A stretch of DNA of 25,838 nucleotides, taken from IMG/VR virus record IMGVR_UViG_3300032157_000042, positions 1-25,838 of that record. One strand, written 5' to 3'. The translations under genes were made by a program, and so were the position numbers. The first letter of the stretch is position 1, and each line of letters starts with the position of its first letter. The notes under the pieces are model-generated. The model saw only the letters and a list, made by a program, of their open reading frames with translations. It was not told the origin of the DNA and made no database searches. Shown here piece after piece: positions 14,569 to 21,857 of the stretch. Origin of the DNA: a virus.

Positions 14569-15090
14569 CTAGGTGGTGGTGTATGTGATCGCTACTCCGA
14601 CGACTTCTGCGTCGCCGGTCGCCGTGTCCGACCCGTCCGCCGTCGCCCGGGCCAGGCGCACCACCACGAAGTCGCCTGCCGCGACTGAGTCCGCGTTCGT
14701 CAGGGTGACCGAGGTGTCCAGCATGTAACCAGCTGTCCCTGGCGCCGTTCCTGAGGCGGTGTTCGCCGACCCGAAGACCTTCGCATCCACATCAGTGCTG
14801 TCACCGGTCGTCACAGCAGCGATCCGGACGTCCCAGACGACACCGCCCGAAGTCGCCGACGCGGCCTTCCACTGCACGACCGCGACCGGCGCTGAGGCGT
14901 AGTCGGCGGGCATCCGGAACTGCCACGTACACCACTCTTCCGAGCTGGTGTCGAAGGCGAGTTGCAAGAAGTAGACGCCGGGCGCTGTGCCTGAGGACTT
15001 CACCCTTTGCATCGCCGGGGCGAGGTTGGATGCGGTGCCGTCCGGCAGGATGGCCGCTCCGGGTGTCAGCAGGATGCTCCCGGTGGCCAT
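14569..15090 (-). CDS. Beta-rich virion-like protein (jelly-roll type)
   Basis: A 173-residue protein starting ATG one base after the previous stop. It has an N-terminal segment LLTPGAAILPDGT, a strand-rich middle (WQFRMPADYASAPVAVVQW) and a C-terminal VAAGDFVVVRLARA. This layout recurs in uncharacterised structural proteins of many phages and resembles single jelly-roll decoration or fibre proteins. Its place within a run of coupled genes near the head module suggests a virion part. Function is inferred from layout only. Confidence 0.6.
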   Translation of the reverse strand: MATGSILLTPGAAILPDGTASNLAPAMQRVKSSGTAPGVYFLQLAFDTSSEEWCTWQFRMPADYASAPVAVVQWKAASATSGGVVWDVRIAAVTTGDSTDVDAKVFGSANTASGTAPGTAGYMLDTSVTLTNADSVAAGDFVVVRLARATADGSDTATGDAEVVGVAITYTTT

Positions 15091-15091
15091 G

Positions 15092-15469
15092 TCAGGCCGC
15101 CAGCGCGCCCTGCGTCGCCGTGACGGTGACGTTCAGGGTGTCGCCGTTCGTCATCGGCTTCGACGCCGCCAGAGCCGCCGACGCGATGAAGTTTCCGGAC
15201 GAGGATGCGTCCCACACCGACACGTGGCTGATCGTCTCCGACCCGGCCGACCAGGTCGACCAGGTCACCGCCGACGCCGCCGACGACCCGGCGGACGGGG
15301 CCGCGAACGTCAGCGCCTTCCTCGTCGTCTCCGCCGACGCGTTCGACGTGCCGGCGGACCCGGGGTCGCCGGTGTGGAGCTTGAGGTACGGGTTGAACCC
15401 GGTGTAGCTGGTGTTCCGCAGCACGTTCAAGATCGCGTGTGCGTGGGCGGTGGACTGGCCGACCGTCAT
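15092..15469 (-). CDS. Small beta-rich fibre-like protein
   Basis: A 125-residue protein with the pattern YLKLHTGDPGSAGTSN, then ETTRKALTF, then SHVSVWDAS...FIASAAL. This occurs in short phage tail-fibre-like proteins. ATG has GAGGAGGACCG upstream and overlaps the preceding stop (ATGA). It is rich in Ser/Thr (a possible O-glycan acceptor, speculative). Together with the next gene it likely forms a surface structure on the virion. Confidence 0.62.
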   Translation of the reverse strand: MTVGQSTAHAHAILNVLRNTSYTGFNPYLKLHTGDPGSAGTSNASAETTRKALTFAAPSAGSSAASAVTWSTWSAGSETISHVSVWDASSSGNFIASAALAASKPMTNGDTLNVTVTATQGALAA

Positions 15470-15627
15470 CGGTCCTCCTCGTCGTCAGTGGGATCGCCGG
15501 GGATGACCTCGGCCTCGGCGGTCAGGGTGAGAACTCCCTCGGCAGCAGCCGCAGCCCCGCGCGTCACGGCGGCGTCAGCGTCGAGGTTCATCACGCCGCC
15601 GAGATGGTGGTCGTTCGGACTGGTCAT
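15466..15627 (-). CDS. 53-residue acidic protein sharing the 20-residue repeat motif
   Basis: A short frame coupled at both ends by ATGA overlaps (with the epimerase stop at 15624 and the next start at 15469). Residues ~20-43 (VTRGAAAAAEGVLTLTAEAE) match the repeat unit of the LamG protein at 13311-14552, with the same R-G, central G and L-T-x-T-A spacing; the tail is acidic (DDEEDR). Because both ends fit the coupling pattern it is probably a real gene. It could be a short partner of the repeat protein. No function known. Confidence 0.62.
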   Translation of the reverse strand: MTSPNDHHLGGVMNLDADAAVTRGAAAAAEGVLTLTAEAEVIPGDPTDDEEDR

Positions 15628-16499
15628 GCCGCACACACCCTCAGGCAGCGGGCCACGCCGTCGGCGAGCGTCACCGTCGGCTTGTAGTACTGGTGGAACC
15701 GCGCCGGGTCGCCGACCCGGTACGCGACACCCGCCGGCTTATCGGTGAGGTACTGGAACGTCGGCTGGTGGCCGACCTGGTCGCAGGCGATGTGAGCCAG
15801 CTCGGCCATCGACCAGCCGACACCAGTGCACAGGTTGACCGGCTCCTCGGTGCCCGACTCGGCGACGGCGAGCATGCCGGCCACGACGTCGTCGATGTGG
15901 ATCCAGTCCCGCACCTGGTTGCCGTCGCCCCAGATGACGAACGGGTCCTCCCGGCGGCGCGCCCGCTCGACGAGCGCCCGGAACGGGAAGAGCTCGGCCT
16001 GGTCCTCGCCGTAGCCGGAGAACGGCCGGACCACGGTGACCGGCAGCCCAGCCTTGCGCGCGGCCCGGGCCAGGCGCTCGCCGGTGAGCTTCGTCCAGCC
16101 GTAGTCACTGTCCGGCTCCATGGCATCCGCGAGGTCGATGCGGCGTTCCCGGAGGACCTCGTGAATCAGGGTGCCGTCCTGGTAGGCGATCGGGTAGGCG
16201 GCGCTCGACGACAGGTAGAGCACCCGGCCCTGACCGGTTCGGACCGCCCAGTCGAACATCGCCGCGTCGAGCTGCAGATTGCGGGCGAAGTGCTGCGGCT
16301 CGCCGTCGATCGCGGCCCGGTGCGGCGACGACGCTGCGGCGTGGACCACCAGGTCGTATCGAAGGTCCTGGCGGAACTGGTCGAGCGCGTCGCGTCCCTC
16401 GACGATGTCCCAGTAGTTCACCTCGTACCCGCGGCGCACGAGTTCGGCCACCGTGTGCCGCCCGACGAAACCGGCCGAGCCGGTCACCAGCGCTCTCAC
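15624..16499 (-). CDS. NAD(P)-dependent sugar epimerase/dehydratase (extended SDR)
   Basis: A 291-residue protein with the nucleotide-binding motif TGSAGFVG (residues 6-13), an SSSAAYP strand and the catalytic YxxxK (Y133, K137 in YGWTK). C-terminal residues (WGDGNQVRDWIHIDDVV) are those of nucleotide-sugar epimerases/dehydratases such as GalE and RmlB relatives. It would change the sugar of an NDP-sugar in the cytoplasm. The exact product cannot be read. The start GTG at 16499 overlaps the methyltransferase stop (GTGA); a GTG at 16505 is an alternative adding two residues. It belongs with the two methyltransferases and two glycosyltransferases upstream. Confidence 0.88.
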   Translation of the reverse strand: MRALVTGSAGFVGRHTVAELVRRGYEVNYWDIVEGRDALDQFRQDLRYDLVVHAAASSPHRAAIDGEPQHFARNLQLDAAMFDWAVRTGQGRVLYLSSSAAYPIAYQDGTLIHEVLRERRIDLADAMEPDSDYGWTKLTGERLARAARKAGLPVTVVRPFSGYGEDQAELFPFRALVERARRREDPFVIWGDGNQVRDWIHIDDVVAGMLAVAESGTEEPVNLCTGVGWSMAELAHIACDQVGHQPTFQYLTDKPAGVAYRVGDPARFHQYYKPTVTLADGVARCLRVCAA

Positions 16500-17047
16500 G
16501 TGCACGCCCAGATACCGAAGCAGTAGTCGCCCTGCGCGGGTCGCAGGTCCAGCGCCAGGAAGACGCTCACGGTGAACCCAGCCTCAGCGAGCATGCCGTC
16601 CACCTCCGCCCGGTCCCACGCCCAGTAGTGCTCCGGGTTGGAGTCCTCCCACGCCTCGATCGGCGTGGACAACAGCAGCCGCGACGTCTTCGCGCGGATT
16701 TTCTTCAGCACCAGGTCCGGGTCGTCGAGGTGCTCGAGGGTCTCGGCGCAGACGAACAGGTCCACGTCCGGGATCTGCTCGATCGTGGCCTCGACCGGCC
16801 CGGTGATCGGCCAGCCGGGGGCGAAGTCGCCGAAGATGCGGGTCTGCAGCGGGATCGCGCCGAGCAGGGCGCCGTCACCGCAGGACAGGTCCGCCCCGGT
16901 CTCGACGTCCTTGAGGATCGCCTTGGCGAGCATCGCGGAGAACGAGACCCGCATCCGGTGGTCGATCCAGCCCGCATGCTGGTGCGGCACCCGGTAGATG
17001 TCCGCCAGCGCCTGCGGCGAGTGCGCCGGCCGCAGCCGGGCCCTCAC
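16496..17047 (-). CDS. SAM-dependent methyltransferase 2
   Basis: A 183-residue class I methyltransferase. Motif I is DLSCGDG (residues 53-59), and the acidic motif is CAETLEHLDDP (100-110), followed by the substrate-side region LLLSTPIEAWEDSNPEH. The N-terminal start GTG overlaps the stop of methyltransferase 1. It is related to methyltransferase 1 by the shared E-x-L-E-H-L-x-D-P motif. In this setting a sugar O-methyltransferase is the likely role, but the acceptor (sugar, protein, other) is not shown. It is shorter than most of the family. Confidence 0.8.
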   Translation of the reverse strand: MRARLRPAHSPQALADIYRVPHQHAGWIDHRMRVSFSAMLAKAILKDVETGADLSCGDGALLGAIPLQTRIFGDFAPGWPITGPVEATIEQIPDVDLFVCAETLEHLDDPDLVLKKIRAKTSRLLLSTPIEAWEDSNPEHYWAWDRAEVDGMLAEAGFTVSVFLALDLRPAQGDYCFGIWACT

Positions 17048-17628
17048 TTCGCCGCCGCCATGAGCACCTGGAACGGCCCGACGGCCTCGTGCCGGACGAT
17101 CCGCCACCCGGCCGCGCGGAACATGGCCGCGTAGCCGTCGAAGTCCCACGCCCACGTGTGGAACTCGTAGTGGGCGCCCGGCCGCTCGGTGTGCGGCGAC
17201 GACGCCACCACCGCCCGGCAGTTGCCGCGGATCGTCGCCACGAGGGCGTGCGGGTCGACCAGGTGCTCGAGCATCTCCGTGGCTACGGCGATCTGGCCCC
17301 ACTCGACCGGGTCGGACAGGACGTCGGCCAGCCGGACGTCCACGCCGCGGTCCTTGGCGGCCTGCGCGGCCGCCGGGGCGAGGTCGTAGCCCCACGCCTT
17401 CAGCCGCGGCCCGAGCAGCGACAGCATCCCGCCATCACCGGCGCCGAGGTCCACCGCGGTGGACAGGCCGTAGGAGTAGGCGGCCTGCGCCACCATCAGC
17501 GACGACTTGACCAGCCGGGGCCGGTGGTGGGGGTCTTCCAGGTGCGCGGCGTTGTCCCGGCCCTCGTACCACTGCGCGGTGGTGTACTCCGGGATCGTCC
17601 CGGCCTCGAACAGTCGCCACTCACCCAC
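17044..17628 (-). CDS. SAM-dependent methyltransferase 1
   Basis: A 194-residue class I methyltransferase. Motif I is VDLGAGDGG (about 59-67), then YDLAPAA and the acidic motif EMLEHLVDP (118-126). The later strand AVVASSPHTER and FHTWAWDFDGY resemble the C-terminal half of Methyltransf_11/23-type enzymes that modify sugars or small molecules. The GTG start lies inside the upstream gene's end. It is co-oriented and coupled with methyltransferase 2, and the pair may methylate different positions of one glycan, or act together. Confidence 0.82.
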   Translation of the reverse strand: MGEWRLFEAGTIPEYTTAQWYEGRDNAAHLEDPHHRPRLVKSSLMVAQAAYSYGLSTAVDLGAGDGGMLSLLGPRLKAWGYDLAPAAAQAAKDRGVDVRLADVLSDPVEWGQIAVATEMLEHLVDPHALVATIRGNCRAVVASSPHTERPGAHYEFHTWAWDFDGYAAMFRAAGWRIVRHEAVGPFQVLMAAAK

Positions 17629-17800
17629 GGGAACGCTCGCCGTCGTCGGCCCGCGGGTAGGTCCGGAAGATCATTTCCCAGCCGGTGCCGACGCCCGGAG
17701 TCTCGGTGATCTGGACCTGGACGGGCTCGCTCCACTCGCCGTTCATCTGCTTGATCAGCTCTGGGCTGACCAGCACGGTCACGCTCGGATTCTCGATCAT
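17621..17800 (-). CDS. 59-residue protein of unknown function
   Basis: It is coupled to the glycosyltransferase upstream (ATGA) and overlaps the methyltransferase start. The sequence (MIENPSVTVLVSPELIKQMN...) shows a beta strand, a short helix and a second pair of strands with an Arg/Asp tail. No family is recognised. Its constant position between sugar enzymes suggests a small virion or accessory protein, but nothing in the sequence gives a role. Confidence 0.55.
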   Translation of the reverse strand: MIENPSVTVLVSPELIKQMNGEWSEPVQVQITETPGVGTGWEMIFRTYPRADDGERSRG

Positions 17801-18480
17801 CGCAGCGCCCGCACCTTCGCCACGTCCTCGGCGAACCGCGTCCGGACGTACTCGGCGAACGCCTCCTCGTCGGCCCGGTAGACCGCACGGTCGTTGACCC
17901 GGACGTAGCCGGCGTCCCACTGCGCCTTGCCGGCCAGCGGGTGCCGGTGCTCGACGATGACGTCCGGCAGGTAGCGGATGCATTCGGCGGCCTGACCGAG
18001 GGACAGCCAGAAGTTGTCGACGTACATGTGCCGCAGCTGCGGCGGGGCCATGTACCCGAGCGCCTGGACGATGTCTGAGGTCATCGCACACTGGGTGGGC
18101 AGCCGCTCACCCTGGAGCAGGTCGTTGCCGTAGGCGATGCCGGTGCCCAGATCCTTGAGCGCGTCGAGGTACGCCTGATCCCAGCCAAGGGTGCGCGGGC
18201 AGTGGTCGTCGCCCATGAACCCGATGGCGAACGGAGGTTCGTCGAGCAGGGTCTGGCCGACGGCCGCGCTGTTCAGCGCCTCAACCATCGTGGCGTTGCC
18301 GCCGACGTGGACGTGGACCCCATCGTTGCTGATGAGCCGGCCGTAGTCGCTGGGATCGTCCTCGTCGACAGCGAACACCAGCGCCGTGTCGGCGGTGCAG
18401 GTGTCCGCGAACGCCCGCGCCAGGGCCGCCGCCGCCTCGGGCCGGCCGCGCGACGGGACGATGACGACAAGATCGGTCAC
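17797..18480 (-). CDS. GT-A-fold glycosyltransferase 2
   Basis: A 227-residue protein. It opens with LVVIVPSRGRP, the first strand and loop of GT2-like enzymes. AVDEDDPSDY (about 37-46) and GFMGDDHCPRT (about 87-97) supply acidic residues of the nucleotide-sugar/metal site. HMYVDNFWLSLG and VIVEHRHPLAGKAQWD follow as the acceptor side. It would transfer a sugar from an activated donor. The GTG start overlaps the stop of the small gene upstream. Such genes are often found near phage structural genes and are known in some mycobacteriophages to glycosylate virion proteins. The target is not identified here. Confidence 0.82.
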   Translation of the reverse strand: MTDLVVIVPSRGRPEAAAALARAFADTCTADTALVFAVDEDDPSDYGRLISNDGVHVHVGGNATMVEALNSAAVGQTLLDEPPFAIGFMGDDHCPRTLGWDQAYLDALKDLGTGIAYGNDLLQGERLPTQCAMTSDIVQALGYMAPPQLRHMYVDNFWLSLGQAAECIRYLPDVIVEHRHPLAGKAQWDAGYVRVNDRAVYRADEEAFAEYVRTRFAEDVAKVRALR

Positions 18481-18671
18481 GTGCCGGACCGCCTGCCGCG
18501 GGTCGCTCGCTCCTCGGCCACCGCCGCCGCGCCGGTCGCCTCCTTGGTGAACATGTCCGGGTTCGCCTTCACCAGCGAGTCGGAGGTGTCGTAGACATCC
18601 CCGGCGCCGATCCACACCGACTGGCCACCGTGGCCGACGAACTGGTTCACCGTCGCGTAGACCTTGCTCAT
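18477..18671 (-). CDS. 64-residue small protein between the two glycosyltransferases
   Basis: Both ends fit the 4-bp overlap pattern. The sequence (VYATVNQFVGHGGQSVWIG, GDVYDTSDSLVKANPDMF) resembles small proteins found between capsid and connector genes in actinophages, probably a minor structural protein. The C-terminal part is basic and Ala-rich. Its position among sugar enzymes, rather than next to capsid, suggests that the enzymes were inserted on both sides of an original head gene. Confidence 0.6.
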   Translation of the reverse strand: MSKVYATVNQFVGHGGQSVWIGAGDVYDTSDSLVKANPDMFTKEATGAAAVAEERATRGRRSGT

Positions 18672-19420
18672 GCCGCACTCACCTCGGGATGCATCGGGGA
18701 CAGATAGCCCCGTTCGGCCAGGTAGCCGTCCACGGTCAGCACGCGCTGCTTGACGTGCCCGAGCTGGACGGCGGTGTTCACGTACACGGGGATGCCGAGC
18801 AGGCCGGCGCGCCAGCAGAAGCCGATGTCCTCGCTGACCGGGCGCCCGTCGTGCTCGAGCTCCTGGAACCAGGGGTAGGCGTCGTTGAAGCCGGACTTCC
18901 CCGGCCGCGACGGGTGCTGGAAGTCGCGCATCTTCTCGAACACGCTCCGGTGCACCAGCAGGGCGGCGGCGCCGGTCGCGGCGATCTGCATCATCGCGTC
19001 GGGCGGCCACTCGTGGTAGCGGACCACCTGCGGGTTAGCCTCGTCGCCGACGAAGCCGTACAGGGTGGGCTGCACCTGGCCCTCGCCGTCGAAGCCGAAG
19101 CACAGTCCGCCGACGATCGGGGCCTTCTCCGGGTCGGCGTGCTCCAGGAGCCGCTCGAGCAGATCCGGCATGAAGATCATGTCGGTGTCGACCATGAGGA
19201 GCCAGTCGGCCGTGTGCGCCAGGAACTTGCGCACCATCTCGTTGCGCGGACCGGCCAGATTGCAGCCGGCGCGGATCGGCAGCATGCCGCCGCCGTCGAT
19301 CATCCGCTTCGGGCCGGCGAAGTCGTACATCTGCAGGTAGAGCAGCGACTCCATGAAGTCGGCCTTGACGTCGGCCGGCGAGCAGTAGCCGATCACGACC
19401 TTCTCGGATTCGGGTCTCAT
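18668..19420 (-). CDS. GT-A-fold glycosyltransferase 1
   Basis: A 250-residue protein. Residues 53-80 (CNLAGPRNEMVRKF, then WLLMVDTDMIF) contain the DxD metal/donor motif (D78-T-D80) after an N/R-rich loop typical of GT-A enzymes. SEDIGFCWRAG (about 196-206) holds the catalytic-loop E/D residues, and GHVKQ follows (His222). ATG is preceded by AGGAGAAGG. It is the first gene after the hairpin at 19440-19475, so it opens the sugar cassette. It should transfer a sugar to a protein or to a growing glycan; the donor and acceptor are unknown. Confidence 0.85.
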   Translation of the reverse strand: MRPESEKVVIGYCSPADVKADFMESLLYLQMYDFAGPKRMIDGGGMLPIRAGCNLAGPRNEMVRKFLAHTADWLLMVDTDMIFMPDLLERLLEHADPEKAPIVGGLCFGFDGEGQVQPTLYGFVGDEANPQVVRYHEWPPDAMMQIAATGAAALLVHRSVFEKMRDFQHPSRPGKSGFNDAYPWFQELEHDGRPVSEDIGFCWRAGLLGIPVYVNTAVQLGHVKQRVLTVDGYLAERGYLSPMHPEVSAA

Positions 19421-19439
19421 GTCCTTCTCCTGGATAGGC

Positions 19440-19475
19440 GGAAGGCCCCGAGCCAGGAGAGTCTCGGGGCCTTCC
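19440..19475. terminator. Strong hairpin between HNH gene and sugar cassette
   Basis: A perfect 13-bp inverted repeat, GGAAGGCCCCGAG (19440-19452) and CTCGGGGCCTTCC (19463-19475), with a 10-base loop. On the + strand it ends in TTCCCCC, and on the - strand there is no T run. Since the late operon runs on the - strand it could act as an attenuator or mRNA-stabilising stem that lowers cassette expression relative to capsid. Full termination is uncertain. Confidence 0.65.
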
Positions 19476-19517
19476 TTCCCCCGGGGGCGACCTGGGGGCG
19501 TTGATGTCGGGTGGTGC

Positions 19518-20390
19518 CTAGTTCGTCAGCCGGAGCTGCCCGCTACGCCGCTCCTGGCGGCGCGCACGCTGCTCGGCCACCACGAGGTCGGGATAGATGT
19601 CGAGCACCCAGTTGACGAGGTCCTCGGGGCGCTGACCGCACGGCTGCGGCTTCACCCAGAGTTCGAGGTTCTCCGGCCGGTTGTCCGACCTGCGGCCGTT
19701 CTTGTGGTGCACGTTCTCGAACGGGAACAGCTCTCGGCCGAGCAGCTGTTCCATGACGAGGCGGTGCTCCAAGACCTTGCGGCCGTCGATCGAGAGTTGC
19801 ATGTAGCCGTTGCGGTCGAGGTGCCCCTCACCGGCCGCCCGACGTCGGGCGGCGGCCTCGCCCGGCTCGCCGTGGCTACGTACTCGACTCAGGTGACGGT
19901 GACAGAGTCCGTTGGCCCGACTTGGCCGGTCGCACCCCGGAACGGAGCACTCCGGCTTCTTGAGCTCACCGGACTCGTATGCGCGCCACAGATGCATCTG
20001 ACACAGGCCGTGGCCGTAGATCAGGCGCTCGCAGTCCTCCCGCGAGCAGATCTCGCCGCCGAAGTCTCCGAGCCGCTTGTGCTTGTGGTAGCAGGGGCGG
20101 CAGTAGCCGCGAGCCCCGTTCGGGTACCGGTCACAGCCCGGCTCGATGCACGCCGCGTCCGTGGTACGCGTTCTGTCCGACGAGGGCTTGCGGCATTCTT
20201 CGCTGCAGTACTGCCTACGGCGACCGACCTTGGCCGGCGGAATCTCCTTGCCGCATCGAACGCACTCCCGATCGGGAGCAGTTACCTTGCGGCGGTCTTG
20301 GCGGTAGTGAGGTTGACATAGACCCTTGCTGTGAACTGGCTTTTCGCACTCGTCAACCGAGCACGTGGACAGTGGGGGAAGATCTTCCAT
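19518..20390 (-). CDS. HNH homing-type endonuclease with multiple zinc fingers
   Basis: A 290-residue protein. The first ~165 residues hold four treble-clef-like units of the form C-x4-C...G-x-C-x2-H/C (near residues 10-28, 81-100, 112-132, 147-167) and a C-x2-C...C-x3-C unit at about 42-66. Near the C-terminus HRLVMEQLLGRELFPFENV followed by HHKNGRRSDNRPENLEL is an HNH_3 core with both histidines and the Asn. It is predicted to cut DNA as a free-standing homing endonuclease. It lies 34 bp after the capsid stop and is less G+C-rich than its neighbours. Only a weak GTGGGG precedes the ATG. Confidence 0.85.
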   Translation of the reverse strand: MEDLPPLSTCSVDECEKPVHSKGLCQPHYRQDRRKVTAPDRECVRCGKEIPPAKVGRRRQYCSEECRKPSSDRTRTTDAACIEPGCDRYPNGARGYCRPCYHKHKRLGDFGGEICSREDCERLIYGHGLCQMHLWRAYESGELKKPECSVPGCDRPSRANGLCHRHLSRVRSHGEPGEAAARRRAAGEGHLDRNGYMQLSIDGRKVLEHRLVMEQLLGRELFPFENVHHKNGRRSDNRPENLELWVKPQPCGQRPEDLVNWVLDIYPDLVVAEQRARRQERRSGQLRLTN

Positions 20391-20423
20391 GGCCCCACTG
20401 TACCACGTTTCGGTTTCGCTGCC
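20391..20423 (-). promoter_or_regulatory. Short gap with possible weak promoter for the HNH gene
   Basis: The gap between capsid stop and HNH start contains TACAGT nine bases before the ATG (- strand), which could be a -10 box for a leaderless transcript. No matching -35 is seen, so this is weak. Independent expression is common for homing endonuclease genes. Confidence 0.15.
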
Positions 20424-21857
20424 TTAGGCGAGTGCAGTGGCTGCTGCCACCTGATTCAACTGTAGGAGCCTGAAAGCAGCCGGATCGACTACGTCTGCAC
20501 CCACGCGCCAGAAGGCATACCAGCCAGCCTGGCCAGTCGGGCGGTTGTTGCCCGTCGAGCGGATCAGCGGGTCGTAGAGCACCGACATGCCGACCCGGTC
20601 GACGATGTAGTACTCGGCGAAGTTGCCGGCCAGCAGGATGTTCGCCCCGGTCGACACGACGCCGGTCATCGTGGAGCACTCGTACTGGTTCTGGCCGAGC
20701 AGCTGGTTGGGCACGCCCATACCGAGGTTCGCCCAGAAGCTGCCGCCGCCGGAGGTGTCGAACCGCCGGATCAGGCTGAAGATCTTCTTGTTGCCGATCC
20801 AGGACGCCTGCGACGCGTCGCGCGGGCGCAGCGCGTCGGAGGTGTTGTAGACGTCACCGACGGCGAACGCGTTCGTCGCCGCCGCGGTCACGATCGACGC
20901 GGTCACCGCGGCGACGGCCGCGACGACACCACGCGGGATGGTGGCGCCGGTGTTCGCCGTGGCGAACGCGGCCTCCTCCAGGCGCACCTTGGCGTCGGCG
21001 AGCAGCCGGGCCAGCTCCGACGCGAAGCCCGAGTCGGCGAGGACCTCGTAGGAACCGAACACCCAGGCGTCGGCCTTCTTCGGCGTGATGACCGGCTGCC
21101 CGAAGGTCGGGGTGGCGTCCCCGGTCTCCACGCCCTCACCGGTCCATGCCGCGCTGACGCCAGCGGAGGTGACGCCGTTCCAGGTGTCCGTGGCGATGGT
21201 CTTGACGGTGGAGATGGAGCGCAGCGGCCCCGCGATGCCCGAGTTGGTGAGGATCACGGTCGGGTCGAGCGTGAACGGCACCAGGTAGCCGCCGTTCGCG
21301 TCGGTCAGGCTCAGCGCGGCACGCATCGACTCACCAACCCGGTAGCCGCGCGACTTGACGTAGTCGCGGAACTCCTCGTGGTAGATCGGCGAGCCGGTGA
21401 GCAGCATGTGCCGGGCGATCAGCGGTGCGTGGACGTTGTCCAGCTCGAGCAGCTCGGTGAGCCGCTCCTTCGCCGCGTCGTTGACGTGCCGCGGAGCCCG
21501 CTCCACCGCGGCGTGCGCGCGGGAGATGACGTCCTCGACGTCCATCGAACCGCGCCCGATCAGCGACCGGTGCAGCTCGTCGGTGTTGTCGTAGGGGTCG
21601 ACGCGGGTCATCACCTCCGGGCCGCGACGGTCACTCTCGACCTGGGCCGGCCTCACCGACGCGCGCAGCACCTCGGCGACCTGCTCCTCCCGCCCGAGCG
21701 CCTTGTCGTAGGCCTCCTTGCGGATCTTCCACTCGTCGAGCAGAGCCTCCGACCGCGACACCTCGTCGTCGGTCGGCTCCTCCAGCTCGTTGAGGTTGGT
21801 GATCTCGGCCCGGAGCGCTTCGAGCTCCGCGCCGATGACCTCGGACTGCTTCTTCAT
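20424..21857 (-). CDS. Major capsid protein, HK97 fold
   Basis: A 477-residue protein. Residues 1-~80 are a charged coiled coil, like the delta/scaffold domain of HK97 gp5, removed by the protease upstream. The mature part begins around residue 150-180. It includes ANGGYLVPFTLDP, the P-domain helix (EEAAFATANTGATIPRGVV), GVPNQLLGQNQYE, and the C-terminal strand NRPTGQAGWYAFWRVGADVV. Subunits form the icosahedral shell. ATGA overlap with protease stop. The last ~25 codons are less G+C-rich, continuing into the HNH gene, which hints that exchange affected the 3' end. A capsid that the downstream sugar enzymes could modify. Confidence 0.92.
   Translation of the reverse strand: MKKQSEVIGAELEALRAEITNLNELEEPTDDEVSRSEALLDEWKIRKEAYDKALGREEQVAEVLRASVRPAQVESDRRGPEVMTRVDPYDNTDELHRSLIGRGSMDVEDVISRAHAAVERAPRHVNDAAKERLTELLELDNVHAPLIARHMLLTGSPIYHEEFRDYVKSRGYRVGESMRAALSLTDANGGYLVPFTLDPTVILTNSGIAGPLRSISTVKTIATDTWNGVTSAGVSAAWTGEGVETGDATPTFGQPVITPKKADAWVFGSYEVLADSGFASELARLLADAKVRLEEAAFATANTGATIPRGVVAAVAAVTASIVTAAATNAFAVGDVYNTSDALRPRDASQASWIGNKKIFSLIRRFDTSGGGSFWANLGMGVPNQLLGQNQYECSTMTGVVSTGANILLAGNFAEYYIVDRVGMSVLYDPLIRSTGNNRPTGQAGWYAFWRVGADVVDPAAFRLLQLNQVAAATALA

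Noticed and set aside
17797-18678. Longer start for glycosyltransferase 2
   Set aside because: The added residues overlap the 64-residue gene in another frame; GTG at 18480 with GTGA coupling fits better.
18477-21140. GDVY(D/N)TSD(S/A)L shared by the 64-residue protein and the capsid
   Set aside because: Short match; in each protein the segment appears typical for its own family, so coincidence is likelier than homology.
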